Shown piece by piece: positions 37,325 to 49,949 of a DNA stretch of 64,000 bases (positions are counted from its first letter, which is position 1; the number at the start of each line of letters is the position of its first letter). The position numbers and the translations under genes are program-made. This stretch comes from Pectobacterium atrosepticum. Lineage in GTDB: Bacteria; Pseudomonadota; Gammaproteobacteria; Enterobacterales; Enterobacteriaceae. The DNA lies in assembly GCA_019056595.1 (NCBI GenBank), contig CP036163.1, positions 4,030,001 to 4,094,000 on the forward strand. The letters are read 5' to 3'. The notes beneath the pieces are model-generated. The model was not told the origin of the DNA and made no database searches. It worked only from the letters and a program-made list of their open reading frames with translations.

Positions 37325-38971
37325 ATGGAGTTGCTCCGCATTGTTTACCAACAATACCGTTGGCCGTTTCTCGCTGTTATTATTTTAAGTTTACTCAGTG
37401 CTGCGTTGGGCATTGGGCTGATTGCCTTTATCAACCTGCAATTGATTGAAACGGTCAATCAGTCGTTGAGCGTCTTGCCGCAGTTTCTGGGCTTACTGCT
37501 GCTTCTGATGGGGGTGACACTGGTATCTCAACTGGCGTTGACCACGCTCGGGCACCATTTCGTTTATCGCCTGCGCGGGCAATTTATCAAGCGAATTCTG
37601 GATACAAACATTGCCCGTATTGAGCAGATTGGGAGTGCGCAACTGCTCGCCAGCCTGTCCAGCGATATCCGCAACATCACCATCGCGTTTGTGCGTCTAC
37701 CTGAGCTGATTCAGGGCATCGTGCTTACCCTCGGTTCGGCGGCTTATCTGGCGTGGCTCTCTCCCAAAATGCTAGTCGTAACGTCCATCTGGATTGTGGT
37801 GACTCTCTGGGTCGGGTTTATGCTGGTTTCCCGTGTGTATCGCCATCTTACCCAGGTTCGGGAAGCGGAAGATCGCCTCCAGAAAGATTACGAAACCGTG
37901 ATTAACGGGCGTAAGGAGCTGGCGCTCAATCGGGAACGCGCGCAGAAACTGTATGAAGAGGTTTATCAGGCCAATGCGCGGGATTACCGACAGAATGTGA
38001 TTCGTGCCGACACCTTCCATCTCAGTGCGGTGAACTGGTCGAACATTATGATGCTGGGCGCGATTGGCGCGGTTTTTTTCATGGCAAACAATCTCGGCTG
38101 GGCGGATACCAATGTCGCGGCGACGTACTCACTTACGCTGCTTTTTTTACGGACGCCGATGCTTCAGGCCGTTGGTGCGCTACCAACACTGCTGAGCGCA
38201 CAAGTCGCATTTAATAAGTTGAAACGTTTCGATTTGGTGGATTATCAGGAACCTTTCTCCTCTGTAATCGCCCCTGTCGACTGGCACACGCTGGAACTGC
38301 GTGATGTGGTGTTTCGCTATGACGATTCCAGATTTGAAATTGGGCCAATCAATCTGGTGATAAAGCGTGGCGAGCTGGTGTTTCTCATTGGCGGGAACGG
38401 GAGCGGAAAATCGACGTTAGCGATGCTGCTGACAGGGCTTTATACCCCGGTGTCGGGCACGTTGCTGCTGGATAACCACCCGATTACGTCGGAAACGCGA
38501 GGGGATTACCAAAAGCTATTTTCTGCCATTTTTACCGACTTCCACCTGTTCGGACAGATGATGGGGCCGCAGGGAGCGGATCCCGATACGGCGTTGGTTG
38601 ATGGGTGGCTGGATCGCTTGAATATGCGACATAAGTTGACGCTGGAAAATCATAGGGTGATGAATTTACAGCTCTCACAGGGGCAGCGTAAGCGTGTGGC
38701 GCTACTATTAGCCGTCGCCGAACAGCGCGATATCCTGCTGTTAGATGAATGGGCAGCCGATCAGGATCCGCAATTCCGCCGCGTGTTCTATCTTGAGTTG
38801 TTACCGCAGTTGCGTGCATTAGGGAAAACGATTGTGGCGATCAGCCATGACGATCACTACTTTGAACATGCCGATCGCCTACTTGAAATGCATCAGGGTA
38901 CGCTGTCAGAACTGACGGGCGCAGCGCGTGAACAGGCTTCTCAGGACGCTGTGGCGCAGATTAGTCGTTAG
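37325..38971 (+). CDS. yojI: ABC transporter YojI (peptide export)
   Basis: A 548-aa fused membrane-plus-ATPase transporter. Long stretches match E. coli YojI as I remember it, for example [34 protein letters not shown] and [15 protein letters not shown]. It has six membrane helices (about 1-300), Walker [10 protein letters not shown], signature LSQGQRKR, Walker [13 protein letters not shown] and the H-loop SHDDHYF. In E. coli it exports microcin J25 together with TolC; its normal substrate is not known. It is related to cyclic-peptide and siderophore exporters (SyrD/PvdE type). A single-gene unit. Confidence 0.93.
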   Translation: MELLRIVYQQYRWPFLAVIILSLLSAALGIGLIAFINLQLIETVNQSLSVLPQFLGLLLLLMGVTLVSQLALTTLGHHFVYRLRGQFIKRILDTNIARIEQIGSAQLLASLSSDIRNITIAFVRLPELIQGIVLTLGSAAYLAWLSPKMLVVTSIWIVVTLWVGFMLVSRVYRHLTQVREAEDRLQKDYETVINGRKELALNRERAQKLYEEVYQANARDYRQNVIRADTFHLSAVNWSNIMMLGAIGAVFFMANNLGWADTNVAATYSLTLLFLRTPMLQAVGALPTLLSAQVAFNKLKRFDLVDYQEPFSSVIAPVDWHTLELRDVVFRYDDSRFEIGPINLVIKRGELVFLIGGNGSGKSTLAMLLTGLYTPVSGTLLLDNHPITSETRGDYQKLFSAIFTDFHLFGQMMGPQGADPDTALVDGWLDRLNMRHKLTLENHRVMNLQLSQGQRKRVALLLAVAEQRDILLLDEWAADQDPQFRRVFYLELLPQLRALGKTIVAISHDDHYFEHADRLLEMHQGTLSELTGAAREQASQDAVAQISR

Positions 38972-39080
38972 CGCAAACCAGAGCGGCTGAATGTTGCGTT
39001 GTGAGTCACGACACACCGTTAACGTGAAGTCTTACAGGCATATATTAATTCGTTGAATTCTGGGGCATTATAAGCGCCAA

Positions 39081-39099
39081 TGTTGGCAGGCTGCCAACA
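39081..39099. promoter_or_regulatory. Palindrome upstream of ansB
   Basis: TGTTGGCAGGCTGCCAACA is an almost perfect inverted repeat lying 79 bases before the ansB start. It could be an operator for ansB or the terminator stem of yojI. No T-run follows directly, so the former is somewhat more likely; no known regulator is recognised. Confidence 0.4.
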
Positions 39100-39177
39100 G
39101 AGTTGAGGTTTTTGACTTACAGATCAGGCACCTGACGTATCTGGTCTGCCACTTAACTCAATAAGTTGGTATATGTT

Positions 39178-40227
39178 ATGAAAAGGATGTTTAACGCATT
39201 ATTCGTTGTTGTTTTTGTTTGTTTTTCGTCTCTGGCAAATGCGGCAGAAAATCTACCTAACATTGTCATTCTGGCAACAGGCGGTACGATTGCCGGTTCG
39301 GCAGCAGCCAATACGCAAACCACTGGGTATAAAGCGGGTGCGCTGGGCGTAGAGACGCTGATTCAAGCGGTGCCTGAGCTGAAAACGCTTGCCAATATCA
39401 AAGGTGAGCAGGTTGCCAGCATCGGCAGTGAAAATATGACCAGCGATGTGTTGTTAACGCTGAGCAAGCGCGTGAACGAGCTGCTGGCACGCAGCGATGT
39501 TGATGGCGTGGTCATTACGCACGGTACGGATACGCTCGACGAATCTCCTTATTTTCTGAACCTGACGGTGAAAAGCGACAAGCCAGTAGTCTTTGTTGCT
39601 GCGATGCGTCCGGCAACGGCAATCAGTGCCGACGGCCCGATGAACCTGTACGGTGCAGTAAAAGTGGCAGCGGATAAAAACTCCCGCGGTCGCGGTGTAC
39701 TGGTCGTGCTGAACGACCGCATTGGTTCTGCCCGTTTCATCAGCAAAACCAACGCCTCTACGTTGGATACCTTTAAAGCGCCAGAAGAAGGTTATCTGGG
39801 CGTGATTATCGGTGACAAAATATACTACCAGACCCGTCTGGATAAAGTTCACACCACGCGTTCCGTGTTTGATGTGACCAACGTTGATAAGCTGCCAGCC
39901 GTCGACATTATTTATGGTTATCAGGACGATCCAGAATATATGTATGACGCCTCTATCAAACACGGCGTAAAAGGCATCGTGTATGCGGGCATGGGTGCAG
40001 GCAGCGTATCCAAGCGCGGCGACGCTGGCATCCGTAAAGCGGAAAGCAAAGGCATTGTTGTCGTACGTTCCAGCCGTACCGGCAGCGGTATCGTCCCACC
40101 GGATGCAGGCCAACCCGGTCTGGTTGCCGATTCTCTGAGTCCAGCAAAATCACGTATTTTACTGATGCTGGCGCTGACGAAAACGACGAACCCAGCTGTG
40201 ATTCAGGATTACTTCCACGCTTATTAA
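39178..40227 (+). CDS. ansB: Periplasmic L-asparaginase II
   Basis: Hydrolyses L-asparagine, and some L-glutamine, to the acid plus ammonia in the periplasm. The 349-aa precursor starts [20 protein letters not shown] and is cleaved near NA|AENLPN. An upstream start at 39166 adds four unlikely residues. Catalytic motifs are [12 protein letters not shown] (nucleophilic Thr), [23 protein letters not shown] (second Thr with Asp) and [18 protein letters not shown]. The sequence is that of the Erwinia-type class II enzymes. It ends at a strong terminator whose T-run merges with an ERIC element. Confidence 0.96.
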   Translation: MKRMFNALFVVVFVCFSSLANAAENLPNIVILATGGTIAGSAAANTQTTGYKAGALGVETLIQAVPELKTLANIKGEQVASIGSENMTSDVLLTLSKRVNELLARSDVDGVVITHGTDTLDESPYFLNLTVKSDKPVVFVAAMRPATAISADGPMNLYGAVKVAADKNSRGRGVLVVLNDRIGSARFISKTNASTLDTFKAPEEGYLGVIIGDKIYYQTRLDKVHTTRSVFDVTNVDKLPAVDIIYGYQDDPEYMYDASIKHGVKGIVYAGMGAGSVSKRGDAGIRKAESKGIVVVRSSRTGSGIVPPDAGQPGLVADSLSPAKSRILLMLALTKTTNPAVIQDYFHAY

Positions 40228-40252
40228 TCGCTTGTGCGGTTTTTAGTGTGCT

Positions 40253-40554
<302 letters not shown>

Positions 40555-40780
40555 TTCCTGTCATCCCATTTTTACTTTTAGTTATTCAACTTTTCATTCC
40601 CACTGAGAAGTCACTTCCCTCTCTGTCGATTTTATCGGTATGATTCAGCCCACGACAAAGCAGGTAATCACCCCTATTTATCTTTGATATCCGAAATAGT
40701 TCGAGTTGCGGTACCGCCAACGCGTGTGCAGATTGAACTATGGCGGAACGGGTGAGTAAAAAATAAGGATTCGTCATTAC

Positions 40781-41302
40781 ATGACACACCCCATTTTTAT
40801 GGTTGGTGCCAGAGGCTGTGGGAAGACCACCGTTGGGCATCAGCTGGCGCAGGCGTTGGGATATGACTTTGTCGATACCGACCTTTTTATGCAGCAGACG
40901 ACCAATATGACGGTCGCTGATGTGGTCGCGCAGGAAGGATGGCATGGTTTTCGCCAGCGTGAAAGTCTGGCGCTTCAGCAGGTGGCGTCTAACCGCTGCA
41001 TCGTCGCGACAGGCGGCGGAATGGTGCTAGCGGAAGCCAATCGACGTTTTATGCATGATAAAGGCATCGTTATTTATCTCCACGCGGATGCAGAGCTGCT
41101 GGCTCAGCGGCTGGAAGAAAATCCGCAGGATAACCAGCGGCCTACACTGACCGGACGCCCCATCGCAGAGGAAATGGCTGACGTACTGGCCGCGCGTGAA
41201 GCGCTTTATCGCGGTGCTGCACATCACGTTATTGATGCGTCGCAGACACCGGACGCCATTGTGGTAAGTGTGTTAAAGGCGCTGCGTTTGTCGGCAGCGT
41301 AG
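40781..41302 (+). CDS. aroL: Shikimate kinase II
   Basis: Phosphorylates shikimate with ATP in aromatic amino acid synthesis. The 173-aa protein has Walker [12 protein letters not shown] (residues 9-19), the shikimate-binding DTDLFMQ and GWHGFRQRE segments, [16 protein letters not shown], and the lid region [15 protein letters not shown]. The [10 protein letters not shown]-terminus and length fit AroL better than AroK. It is followed 138 bp later by ppnP; in E. coli aroL and yaiE also lie close together. Confidence 0.94.
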   Translation: MTHPIFMVGARGCGKTTVGHQLAQALGYDFVDTDLFMQQTTNMTVADVVAQEGWHGFRQRESLALQQVASNRCIVATGGGMVLAEANRRFMHDKGIVIYLHADAELLAQRLEENPQDNQRPTLTGRPIAEEMADVLAAREALYRGAAHHVIDASQTPDAIVVSVLKALRLSAA

Positions 41303-41440
41303 GGTGGTAAACGGGACACTGGCAAAATAATCATCAGTCAGTGCTACTGAGCACTAACTTTCAATGAATAGATCGTGACAGTGGCTCAACTCTCCTTTTA
41401 AGATGAATTTCCTGAATTTTTCGACAATAGGTGCCGCGCT

Positions 41441-41725
41441 ATGCTGAATGTGAACGAGTATTTTGCAGGGAAGGTCAAATCAATCGGTTTTGAAGGCGAC
41501 AGCATTGGTCGCGCCAGTGTCGGTGTTATGGATGCAGGTGAATACACGTTTGGAACCGGACAGCCGGAAGAAATGACCGTGATCACCGGGGCATTGAAAG
41601 TACTGTTGCCCGGCGCACCGGATTGGCAGGTTTTCACACCGGGAGAAACGTTTTTTGTTCCGGGAAAAAGCGAGTTCAATTTACAGGTAGTCGAGCCGAC
41701 CTCTTATTTGTGTAAATACCTGTAA
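41441..41725 (+). CDS. ppnP: Pyrimidine/purine nucleoside phosphorylase PpnP
   Basis: A 94-aa cupin-fold protein of the YaiE/DUF1255 family. Recognisable segments are [30 protein letters not shown] and [17 protein letters not shown], ending SYLCKYL. The family phosphorolyses various nucleosides to base plus ribose-1-phosphate. The length matches the E. coli protein. A strong terminator follows. Confidence 0.93.
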   Translation: MLNVNEYFAGKVKSIGFEGDSIGRASVGVMDAGEYTFGTGQPEEMTVITGALKVLLPGAPDWQVFTPGETFFVPGKSEFNLQVVEPTSYLCKYL

Positions 41726-41751
41726 TCTTTCCTATCCTTATCAATAAAATG

Positions 41752-41788
41752 AAAGTGGCTTTCCGTTATGAATGGAAAGCCACTTTTT
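41752..41788 (+). terminator. Rho-independent terminator after ppnP
   Basis: A perfect 13-bp stem AAAGTGGCTTTCC / GGAAAGCCACTTT with a nine-base loop, followed by Ts. The DNA from here to 42217 is very AT-rich and carries no gene that I can support; it must contain the promoter of the chemoreceptor gene. Confidence 0.9.
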
Positions 41789-42217
41789 GTTGCCTCGCTA
41801 TTTTTTAGATTCGACATACGCTTTTCGTTTTCTTCTCGTAACTCTAATCATTAATTCCATATATGAATTTTTTTGTTTAATTGAGTTTATTAATTAATAA
41901 TACGAAAGAATAGTGGGTTTATTAAGAATTATCCCTAAGTTGTTAAAATTTAATAAATAATAAACCTCATCAATAATTTTTTATTATGGGAGATAATAAG
42001 TGATTTATTCTTTCCTGTGGCTTTGTCGTGGTTTTTTACTTCAGTTTTGTAGCGGATTGTTCATTACCCCCCTTTTTTTATGTAATAGCTTGGTTGAACG
42101 TATTAATTTTCAAAGCAACTTTTAAGATAAATGGCAGCGGTGAAATGTGATCGCACTCAAGTTTTATTTTACTGTGCCGTTATGGATAGTATAACTATTC
42201 TATGCAAAGAGTATTTT

Positions 42218-44008
42218 ATGCTGAAAACGACCCGTTCCCGCATTCTTGCGGCCTGTTCGACCATTGTTGTACTTTCGCTTGTTATTAATACCTTTCTTAA
42301 TTACACCATAGCCAATAACGCAAATAAGGACTCGATCCAGAATACGCTAGATGCGGTAGCGACTAGCCATAGCATAGCGGTTAGCGACTGGGTTGCCTCT
42401 AAAACGCTGATGATCTCTGCACTGCATGACCGCGCCATACAGGATGAAGATCCTATTCCGCTGTTCAAACAGATTGTGGCATCTGGTGGGTTCCTGAACG
42501 TATACATGGGCTACGCCAATGGCACTGCCAAGTTTGCCGATCCAGGCGGTATTCCTGCCGATTACAACCCTACCATCAGGCCTTGGTATCAGCAGGCAGT
42601 GAAAGAAGGTAAGCCGCTAGCCACTGCGCCGTACGTTGATATGGTAACGAATACGCTGGTCGTTTCTTTTGTCGCCCCCGTGCTGGAAGGAAGTACGGTT
42701 AAAGGTGTAGTCGGCAGCGACGTGACGATGAAAAGCGTGATCGAAAACGTCAAGGCTATCAATCCTAGCCCGGGGAGTTTCGGTGTGTTGATTGACCGTA
42801 ACGGTACGATCATTGCGCACCCGGATGAAAAACTGACGCTGAAAAATATCACCGATATCGCCCCCGCGATTAATCTGAACGAGATTCTTTCAGCAGATAA
42901 CGCCCACGATGTGGATTTTTCCGGATCGACAAAGCTGGTATTAGCAAAGCCGATTGCTGGCACGAGCTGGTATATGCTGGTGGCGTTGGATAAAGCCGAA
43001 GCCACCGCTGGCATGCGTTCTCTGCTCTCCACATCGGTCATCACACTGGTCATTATCGCGCTGTTGGGAACGCTGGTTATCGGCTTCATCATCACGTCAA
43101 CGCTCAAGCGCCTGCTGCAAATCCGCGACGCAATGGATGATATCAGCAACGGCAACAACGATCTGACGCAGCGCCTGCCGGATGAAGGGCATGATGAAGT
43201 GGCGCAAATTGCCCGCTCGTTTAATATTTTTATCGATAAGATTAGTCAGGTAATGATGCAGATTCGAGATATCAGTGCGTCGCTTCAGGTTGCGGCGGAT
43301 GAAATCTCGGCGGGGAACAATGATCTTTCTGCACGTACTGAATCTGCGGCGTCGAGCATTCAGCAAACAGCGGCTTCGCTGGAAGAAATCTCTGCGGCGG
43401 TGACGCAGTCGGCAGGATCTGCGCAACAGGTTAACGCTAAAGCGCTGCTGCTGTCGAAAGATGCGGGTACAGGTGGAAAAGTGGTGTCTGATGTGATTGT
43501 CACGATGGAAGAGATAGTGGTCGCGTCTGGCAAAATCGGCGACATTATCGGTGTGATCGATGGCATTGCGTTCCAGACTAACATTCTGGCGCTTAACGCC
43601 GCCGTAGAGGCCGCGCGAGCGGGTGAACAGGGGCGTGGTTTCGCCGTTGTCGCCGGTGAAGTTCGCAGCCTGGCACAGCGCAGCGCGCAGGCCGCAAAAG
43701 AAATTAAAGAGCTGATTGAAGCGACGGTCTCCAGCGTAACGTCTGGCTCAGTTCAGGTTCGTCAGGCCAGCGACACGATGAATGAAATTGTCAGCGGCGT
43801 ATCTACGGTGAGCTCGGTGATGTCTGAAATTACGCATGCAGCGGATGAGCAAATGCGTGGCATTAACGAGATCAACAAAGCCGTCGCGCAGTTGGATTCG
43901 ATGGTGCAACAAAACGCCGCGCTGGTGCAGGAATCTGCCGCCGCCTCGGGTGCGTTGCAATCACAGGCTGAAGAACTGAATTCCGTTGTCGGGGCATTCC
44001 GTGTCTAA
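42218..44008 (+). CDS. Methyl-accepting chemotaxis protein with dCache sensor
   Basis: A transmembrane chemoreceptor of 596 aa. The ATG at 42218 gives [18 protein letters not shown], a normal receptor N-terminus; earlier starts in the open frame add an unlikely leader. TM1 is at about 10-32. The periplasmic dCache-type domain (about 35-275) has the ligand-pocket motif [13 protein letters not shown] and [15 protein letters not shown]2 is at about 277-300, followed by HAMP and the signalling hairpin with the conserved tip [40 protein letters not shown] and RSLAQRS. The dCache motif resembles receptors for amino acids or organic acids, but the ligand is unknown. There is no C-terminal NWETF-like CheR/CheB tether. 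Confidence 0.92.
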   Translation: MLKTTRSRILAACSTIVVLSLVINTFLNYTIANNANKDSIQNTLDAVATSHSIAVSDWVASKTLMISALHDRAIQDEDPIPLFKQIVASGGFLNVYMGYANGTAKFADPGGIPADYNPTIRPWYQQAVKEGKPLATAPYVDMVTNTLVVSFVAPVLEGSTVKGVVGSDVTMKSVIENVKAINPSPGSFGVLIDRNGTIIAHPDEKLTLKNITDIAPAINLNEILSADNAHDVDFSGSTKLVLAKPIAGTSWYMLVALDKAEATAGMRSLLSTSVITLVIIALLGTLVIGFIITSTLKRLLQIRDAMDDISNGNNDLTQRLPDEGHDEVAQIARSFNIFIDKISQVMMQIRDISASLQVAADEISAGNNDLSARTESAASSIQQTAASLEEISAAVTQSAGSAQQVNAKALLLSKDAGTGGKVVSDVIVTMEEIVVASGKIGDIIGVIDGIAFQTNILALNAAVEAARAGEQGRGFAVVAGEVRSLAQRSAQAAKEIKELIEATVSSVTSGSVQVRQASDTMNEIVSGVSTVSSVMSEITHAADEQMRGINEINKAVAQLDSMVQQNAALVQESAAASGALQSQAEELNSVVGAFRV

Positions 44009-44069
44009 CGGATTCAGTCGCTGAAGATGTATTGCCCGCCAGAACGATGGCGGGCAATAATCAAGAGAA

Positions 44070-44999
44070 TTAACGTTGGGCTTCGCCGCCCAACGCTTCA
44101 ATCAGATTCGCAATCAATGCAGCCAGCTCGCTGGTCATCAAAATGAAATCGGCATCAAACCGCTGAGCAAAATCTTCCCGATCGATATCGTCATTCTGTT
44201 CCCGCAGCGTATCTGAGAACTTCAATCGTTTTACCGAGCCGTCATCAGACAAGATCAGTTGAATGCGTTCCTGCCAGTCCAGCGCCAGCTTGGTGACCAG
44301 CTTGCCCGCTTCAATATGCACGGCAATTTCATCGCAGACCAAATCCTGTTTTTTACAGCGGATAACGCCACCGTCTTCCAGAATAGCTTTCAGCTCTGCT
44401 TCATCTTGTAGCGCGAAACCAGCCGCTGGCTCACCGGAACGCACCCACTCGGTCAGCGTCAGCTCGATGGGGTTTTCCATTGTCAGCGGTACAACAGGCA
44501 GAGAGCCCAGCGTTTTTCGCAGTAGCGCCAGCGTATCTTCCGCTTTTTTGGCACTGGCGGCATCGACCATAATCAGGCCGTTAACCGTATCGATCCACAG
44601 CCAGACTTGACTTAAACGGCTGAATGCTCGAGGCAACAGGCTGTGCAGCACTTCGTCTTTCAGCGAATCTTTTTCGGTTTTTTTCAGCTTACGGTGCTGT
44701 TCTGCTTCCAGACGTTCAATTTTGGCCTGAAGGGTTTGTTTGATGACTGGAGACGGCAGAATTTTTTCTTCTTTGCGAACGCAGATAACGATTTGCCCAT
44801 TAACGACGTGCGTTAATGCATCGCTGTGCGATCCCATCGGCGATACCCAACCCGTTTTCATCATATCCTGACTGCCGCACGGGGTGAATGCGAAGGCGCT
44901 GAGCCGTTTTTCCATTTCATCCGTAGACAAAACGTTATCTTTGGACAGCACGCTATCCTGGCTTAGGCGGTAAATCATTAAGTTTTTAAACCACAACAT
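44070..44999 (-). CDS. rdgC: Nucleoid-associated recombination regulator RdgC
   Basis: A ring-forming DNA-binding protein that limits RecA activity. ATG 44999 after AGGGA gives 309 aa starting [13 protein letters not shown], the RdgC N-terminus; the frame is open 70 codons further upstream without support. Typical motifs are [45 protein letters not shown] and [16 protein letters not shown]. Divergent from mak, with a 127-bp ERIC between the two genes. Confidence 0.95.
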   Translation of the reverse strand: MLWFKNLMIYRLSQDSVLSKDNVLSTDEMEKRLSAFAFTPCGSQDMMKTGWVSPMGSHSDALTHVVNGQIVICVRKEEKILPSPVIKQTLQAKIERLEAEQHRKLKKTEKDSLKDEVLHSLLPRAFSRLSQVWLWIDTVNGLIMVDAASAKKAEDTLALLRKTLGSLPVVPLTMENPIELTLTEWVRSGEPAAGFALQDEAELKAILEDGGVIRCKKQDLVCDEIAVHIEAGKLVTKLALDWQERIQLILSDDGSVKRLKFSDTLREQNDDIDREDFAQRFDADFILMTSELAALIANLIEALGGEAQR

Positions 45000-45151
45000 G
45001 GTGTTATCCCTGACTGGGCGCGCAGGTTTGCACGCGGGTTTGTAATGTTGCGCGCATGATAACGAATTCGAGACCGCAATGTGGAATAAAATACTGTGAT
45101 TCAGAGGAATACCTATCACGCTTTGGAGTGCAGAAGATTGGTTTCTCTGGT

Positions 45152-45278
<127 letters not shown>

Positions 45279-45350
45279 TATCTATATAAGAAAGTTTTCA
45301 GGTCGGTGGCAAACTTACGCGGGCCTATTTACCACACGTGGGGAGACATC

Positions 45351-46262
45351 ATGAGAATCGGTATCGATCTGGGCGGGACGAAAACAGAAGTTATTGCGCT
45401 GGATGACGAGGGACAGGCACGTTTTCGGCAACGTATGCCGACGCCAAGAAATGACTATCCGGAAACCCTGCGGACTATTGCCACACTGGTGGGAATGGCT
45501 GAAAAAGCGATCGGCTGTCATGGTAGCGTCGGCGTGGGCATTCCGGGTACGTTGTCGCCATTTACCGGCAAAGTAAAAAACGCCAACTCCACCTGGCTCA
45601 ACGGTCAGGCGCTGGATCGCGATCTTGCCACGCTGCTAAATCGACCCGTGCGGGTCGCCAATGACGCGAACTGTTTCGCGGTTTCAGAGGCGGTAGACGG
45701 TGCGGGAGCTGGGAAGCAGACGGTTTTTGCGGTGATCATCGGCACTGGCTGCGGATCGGGGATTGCGCTGAACGGGCAGGCTCATGTCGGTGGCAACGGT
45801 ATTGCTGGTGAATGGGGGCATAACCCGCTGCCCTGGATGGATGAAGATGAGCTGCGCTATCGGCAGACGGTTCCCTGCTACTGTGGCAAGTCCGGCTGCA
45901 TTGAATCCTTTATTTCCGGTACGGGATTTGCGCTGGATTACGAGCGCCTGAGCGGCCAGCCGCACAAGGGCGAGGCAATCATCGCCTTAGCTGAGCAGGG
46001 TGATGCCATCGCAGAGCTGGCATTGCAGCGCTATGAACATCGTTTGGCAAAATCGCTGGCGCATGTGATTAACCTGCTCGATCCTGACGTGGTAGTTCTG
46101 GGAGGTGGAATGAGCAATGTTTCTCGCCTTTATCAGACCGTGCCGGAAAAGATTAAACAGTGGATTTTCGGTGGCGAGTGCGAAACGCCCGTGCGTCAGG
46201 CCATACATGGCGACTCCAGCGGGGTACGCGGAGCCGCCTGGCTATGGCCAAAGACGGAGTAA
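45351..46262 (+). CDS. mak: ROK-family fructokinase Mak
   Basis: Phosphorylates fructose (and mannose more weakly) with ATP. The 303-aa protein starts at ATG 45351 after GGGGAGAC. The phosphate-1 loop is [12 protein letters not shown] and the ROK catalytic region is [10 protein letters not shown] / [11 protein letters not shown]. The ROK zinc site lies in [14 protein letters not shown] followed by [12 protein letters not shown]. The length equals E. coli Mak (YajF). Convergent with sbcC, leaving only three bases between the stops. In E. coli mak also neighbours the sbc and pho genes. Confidence 0.94.
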   Translation: MRIGIDLGGTKTEVIALDDEGQARFRQRMPTPRNDYPETLRTIATLVGMAEKAIGCHGSVGVGIPGTLSPFTGKVKNANSTWLNGQALDRDLATLLNRPVRVANDANCFAVSEAVDGAGAGKQTVFAVIIGTGCGSGIALNGQAHVGGNGIAGEWGHNPLPWMDEDELRYRQTVPCYCGKSGCIESFISGTGFALDYERLSGQPHKGEAIIALAEQGDAIAELALQRYEHRLAKSLAHVINLLDPDVVVLGGGMSNVSRLYQTVPEKIKQWIFGGECETPVRQAIHGDSSGVRGAAWLWPKTE

Positions 46263-46265
46263 TGG

Positions 46266-49200
46266 CTAAACGGCGTACTGCGGTGCCAGTCTGCTGACGC
46301 CTAGTCCGTTAACTTTCTGCACTTTGATCTGTACGGGAATACGCTCCTTCATGGCTTCGACATGGCTGATGACGCCGATGGTTTTGCCCGAAGCGTTCAG
46401 GTTATCGAGTGCATCCAGTGCGATATCCAGTGTTTCGGCATCCAGCGTACCGAAGCCTTCATCCAGAAACAGAGAGTCGATGCTGGCTTTATGGCTGACT
46501 AGATCGGATAGCGCCAGCGCCAGCGCCAGACTCACCAAAAAGCTCTCGCCGCCGGATAGCGTTTTTGTATCGCGCTCGGCATCTGCCTGCCAGGTATCCA
46601 TCACGAGAAGTTCCAGCTCGCCACCGGGTTTACGTTTTAGCTGGTAACGATCGTGCAGGCGTGAAAGCTGGAGATTGGCGAGGTAGATCAGATGATCCAA
46701 CGTTAGCCCCTGAGCAAACTTGCGGAATTTATCCCCTTTACTTGAACCGATCAGGGAGTTTAACGTCTCCCAGTCATCATACATTTGCTGGCTTTGGGCG
46801 ATCTCGTTAAGCAAGACCTGTTGATTCTGGCGCTGTTGCCGATCGTCAGATAACTGACGTTGGAATTCACCCTGTTGCCGCAGGTTGGTTTTCAGCACCT
46901 CATTCAGTTCTGATTGCTGCTGTTGTATTGCTTCCTGCGTTGCTTCTTCTTGTAGGGATGCAGGCCGTTTTTGTTGCTGTTCAAGTAATGCCTGTTCAGC
47001 CTGCTGGTGAAACGCTGCTGCCTGCTGCAAGCTCTGATACAGTTTCTCCTTCAATGCCTGCAAGGTCTGTCGTTCCTGTTCATCAAGCAGCGCATTCAGG
47101 AAGGTGGTTTCATCAGTAAAAGCACTTTGCCGTAAAGCCTGAGTGAATCGTTCAGTCGCACTATCGCGTTGATGCGTACTTTGTTCATATTGCTGCTGCG
47201 TGCGGGTCAGCTCTCCGGTCAGGCGGCTCAACGTTGTTTCAGCGTGCTGACGTGCTGACAGAGCTAACCGGAGCGCATCGTCATACTGCTGGCTGCTCCG
47301 TTGCAGGTGTTCACGAACGTCCGCTGTTTTCCTGTCGCCGAAAAGCTCAAGCCGCGCTTGCTGGTTCGTTTTGAGTGCGCCGTTGTGCTGTTCTAACTGC
47401 TGTTGCTGTACCTGTAGTAGCTGCTTTGCCTCGGTCACACTGTGATTCAGATGCTGGAGATCGCTTTCCAGCGTGGCTAATCGAGGCGTTAAGCGAGACA
47501 GCTCTTGCTCTTTGGTTTTCCAGTCTTGCCATTCGCTCTCGCGCTGAACCAACCAACCATCCTGTGCGTGATCTTCCGGTAGAAGAAGGCCCGCATTTGC
47601 CAGCGTCTGCGTGATTTCCTCAGTGTACTGCTCTAGCTGCCGCTGCACGTTTTGTAATGACTGGACGATTTCTTCCTGCGTGACGCGTAGCGAGGTCTGT
47701 TGCTGGGCATTCAGCGCGATTTTCTGGTCGAGTTCCCGGAGCAATGTCTCATTAGCTGTCAGTGAATCCTTACTTTCCTGCCACCGCTTTTGCTGCTGTT
47801 CGCGTGTGCCAATCTGCTGGCGAATATCCTGTTCTTCGGTCTCGCGCTGTGCAACCCAAGCGGCAACCGCGTCCTGCTGTTCCAATGTATAGTTAACTTG
47901 TAAGCGCTCACTGACATCTTGCCACTGTTGCAACAGCGTTTGATGTTCGCCATCGTTCTGAGCGATGTCCTGTTGCAGTGTTTCCCGCTGCTGCTCTAGC
48001 GAGGCCAGCCGTGCCGTCGTATTCGCCAGTGCCGTTGCTAATTGGCTTACTTCCTGTTGTAGCGCCGTCAGGCGACGTTGAGTTTCGGATGGTTGCAGCG
48101 CCTGATAGCGTTCAATCGCCGGATGCTCGGTCGAACCGCACAACGGGCAAGGATCGCCAGCCTGTAGCCGTTGCCGTTCAGCTTCCAGCTTAACGATCCG
48201 TTCTTCCTGCCGATACACCGTTTCCAGATCGGTCAGATGCTGGCTGCGTTGCTCATGCTCAGACTGTTGTTGTTTCTTTAAGGCTTCAGACAGGCTGATA
48301 TGCCCTTGTATCTCATCTTGTCTGATGAGGTACTGCTGTTTACGGGCGTAAAGACGCTGGAACTGGTCGCTGATTGTCGCGAGCTGTTGGCGTGCGGTTC
48401 GCTGATCGATGAGTTGATTAAACCGCTGGTGCAAGGCGGAAAGTGGCTGCTGTGCTTCTTGATTTTTCAGTGCTTCATCGTGATGAGTGAACAACTCGCG
48501 TGCTGCATCAACGACCGTTTGCTGTTCACGCTGCTGTGCCGTCAGCGTCTCGGCCTCTTGCTGTAGCGTCGCCGACTGTTCGGTGTGCTGTGCCTGTTTT
48601 GGGCTTAGCTTTTGTTGCTCGTCATGAAACTGGCGCAATTGCCGAAACTGTGTGCGCCACAGAGGAAGCTGTTCTCCCCATTGTTGATGATGCGCGTGTT
48701 GCTGGCGATAAGATTGAATCTGTTCAAGCTGTTGTTTGGCTTGCTGTTGTTCTGCCGCTATCTGCGTTTGTTTACTTTCGTCAGCGTGTAGGCGACGCTG
48801 CGTTTTTTCCAGCTCGTCCTGCTGCTGGTTTTTTTGCTGCTCCAACGTGGCAATACGATGGTCAAGCGGCACAACCTGTTCATTGATCAACAGCTCTTGT
48901 TTCTGACGTTCCAGTTTATGCTTAGTAACGTCCTGTTCTGCCTTTTCTTCCTGCTGGCGTAACGTTGTCAAAGACAACTGTTCTGCGCTTTGTTTCTCAG
49001 TCAGTTGTTCAATCTGCTGGGCGAGCGTAAGAGACTCCTGCCGATAGCGCTCTCGTTCCTGATGTAGCGGTCTCAGTTTTTCTGCCGGTTCGCTGTTGGC
49101 TAACTTGTCGAGCTGCGGCTTGGCCTGCTGAATGGCTGATTCGGCGCTCGCGTGTTGTGCCTGCGTGTTGGTGAGCTGCGTTTGCCGCTGCGTCAATTGC

Positions 49201-49949
49201 TCAAACCAGCGTAGCGTAGTCAGTGCTTGCTCACGCTCGGCGTTGCCCTGTTGCTCTTGCTGGAGCAGCTCGGCAAGCTGTGTTTCTACCTGCTGACGCT
49301 GCTCATCGGTCAACAGCTGAATACCCGATGCGCGCGCCTGTAGCGTGTTCAATGCTACGTTTGCCTGTTTGTGTTTTTCATAGACGCGTTCGGAAATCAG
49401 TCCGTAAATATCCGTACCAGTCAGCTCTTCCAGCAGTTCCGCTCTGTCGTCGGCTTTCGCGTTGAGAAACGCAGCAAACTGCCCCTGCGACAGCATCATG
49501 GATCGCGTGAAGCGGCCGAAATCCAGCCCAGTGAGCTGCGTGGTCATCTCTTTCTTGTCATTGAGCTTTTCGCTCAGGATTTTGCCGCCTTCAATGAGCG
49601 CAAGTTCGGCCTTAGGTGCCTGTAAGTTACCGTCTGGGGCGTTTCTAGCCCGACGCTGGCTCCAGAAAGCGCGATATCCGACGCCTTTAACTTCAAACTC
49701 GACCTCGGCGAGGCACTCTGCGGTGTTACGGGTCATCAGGTCATTATTACCAGCAGAAAGCTGACCCAACCGTGGTGTCTCGTGATAAAGCGCCAGACAG
49801 ATGGCATCCAGCAGCGTAGTTTTTCCCGCGCCTGTTGGGCCGGTAATCGCAAACAAGCCGTTGCTGGAAAATGGCTCCTGCGTGAAGTCGATCTTCCATT
49901 CGCCTTTCAGCGCGTTGAGATTCTTTAAGCGCAGACTGAGGATTTTCAT
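46266..49949 (-). CDS. sbcC: SbcC, ATPase subunit of the SbcCD nuclease
   Basis: An SMC/Rad50-type protein working with SbcD to cut hairpins and protein-blocked DNA ends. 1227 aa: N-terminal ATPase half with Walker [21 protein letters not shown], then two long Gln-rich coiled-coil arms (about 180-1040). They are joined by a zinc hook, [13 protein letters not shown] (about 610). The C-terminal half has signature [20 protein letters not shown] and Walker [13 protein letters not shown]. It is longer than E. coli SbcC (about 1048 aa) owing to extended coiled coil. Start overlaps the sbcD stop (ATGA). Confidence 0.95.
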   Translation of the reverse strand: MKILSLRLKNLNALKGEWKIDFTQEPFSSNGLFAITGPTGAGKTTLLDAICLALYHETPRLGQLSAGNNDLMTRNTAECLAEVEFEVKGVGYRAFWSQRRARNAPDGNLQAPKAELALIEGGKILSEKLNDKKEMTTQLTGLDFGRFTRSMMLSQGQFAAFLNAKADDRAELLEELTGTDIYGLISERVYEKHKQANVALNTLQARASGIQLLTDEQRQQVETQLAELLQQEQQGNAEREQALTTLRWFEQLTQRQTQLTNTQAQHASAESAIQQAKPQLDKLANSEPAEKLRPLHQERERYRQESLTLAQQIEQLTEKQSAEQLSLTTLRQQEEKAEQDVTKHKLERQKQELLINEQVVPLDHRIATLEQQKNQQQDELEKTQRRLHADESKQTQIAAEQQQAKQQLEQIQSYRQQHAHHQQWGEQLPLWRTQFRQLRQFHDEQQKLSPKQAQHTEQSATLQQEAETLTAQQREQQTVVDAARELFTHHDEALKNQEAQQPLSALHQRFNQLIDQRTARQQLATISDQFQRLYARKQQYLIRQDEIQGHISLSEALKKQQQSEHEQRSQHLTDLETVYRQEERIVKLEAERQRLQAGDPCPLCGSTEHPAIERYQALQPSETQRRLTALQQEVSQLATALANTTARLASLEQQRETLQQDIAQNDGEHQTLLQQWQDVSERLQVNYTLEQQDAVAAWVAQRETEEQDIRQQIGTREQQQKRWQESKDSLTANETLLRELDQKIALNAQQQTSLRVTQEEIVQSLQNVQRQLEQYTEEITQTLANAGLLLPEDHAQDGWLVQRESEWQDWKTKEQELSRLTPRLATLESDLQHLNHSVTEAKQLLQVQQQQLEQHNGALKTNQQARLELFGDRKTADVREHLQRSSQQYDDALRLALSARQHAETTLSRLTGELTRTQQQYEQSTHQRDSATERFTQALRQSAFTDETTFLNALLDEQERQTLQALKEKLYQSLQQAAAFHQQAEQALLEQQQKRPASLQEEATQEAIQQQQSELNEVLKTNLRQQGEFQRQLSDDRQQRQNQQVLLNEIAQSQQMYDDWETLNSLIGSSKGDKFRKFAQGLTLDHLIYLANLQLSRLHDRYQLKRKPGGELELLVMDTWQADAERDTKTLSGGESFLVSLALALALSDLVSHKASIDSLFLDEGFGTLDAETLDIALDALDNLNASGKTIGVISHVEAMKERIPVQIKVQKVNGLGVSRLAPQYAV

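Noticed and set aside
37194-37388. A 64-codon frame upstream of and overlapping the yojI start
   Set aside because: No ribosome site, different frame from yojI, no recognisable product.
42060-42217. A sigma-28 flagellar promoter before the chemoreceptor gene
   Set aside because: Only partial matches (CAAAG and AAGATAA) with wrong spacing; not good enough to annotate.
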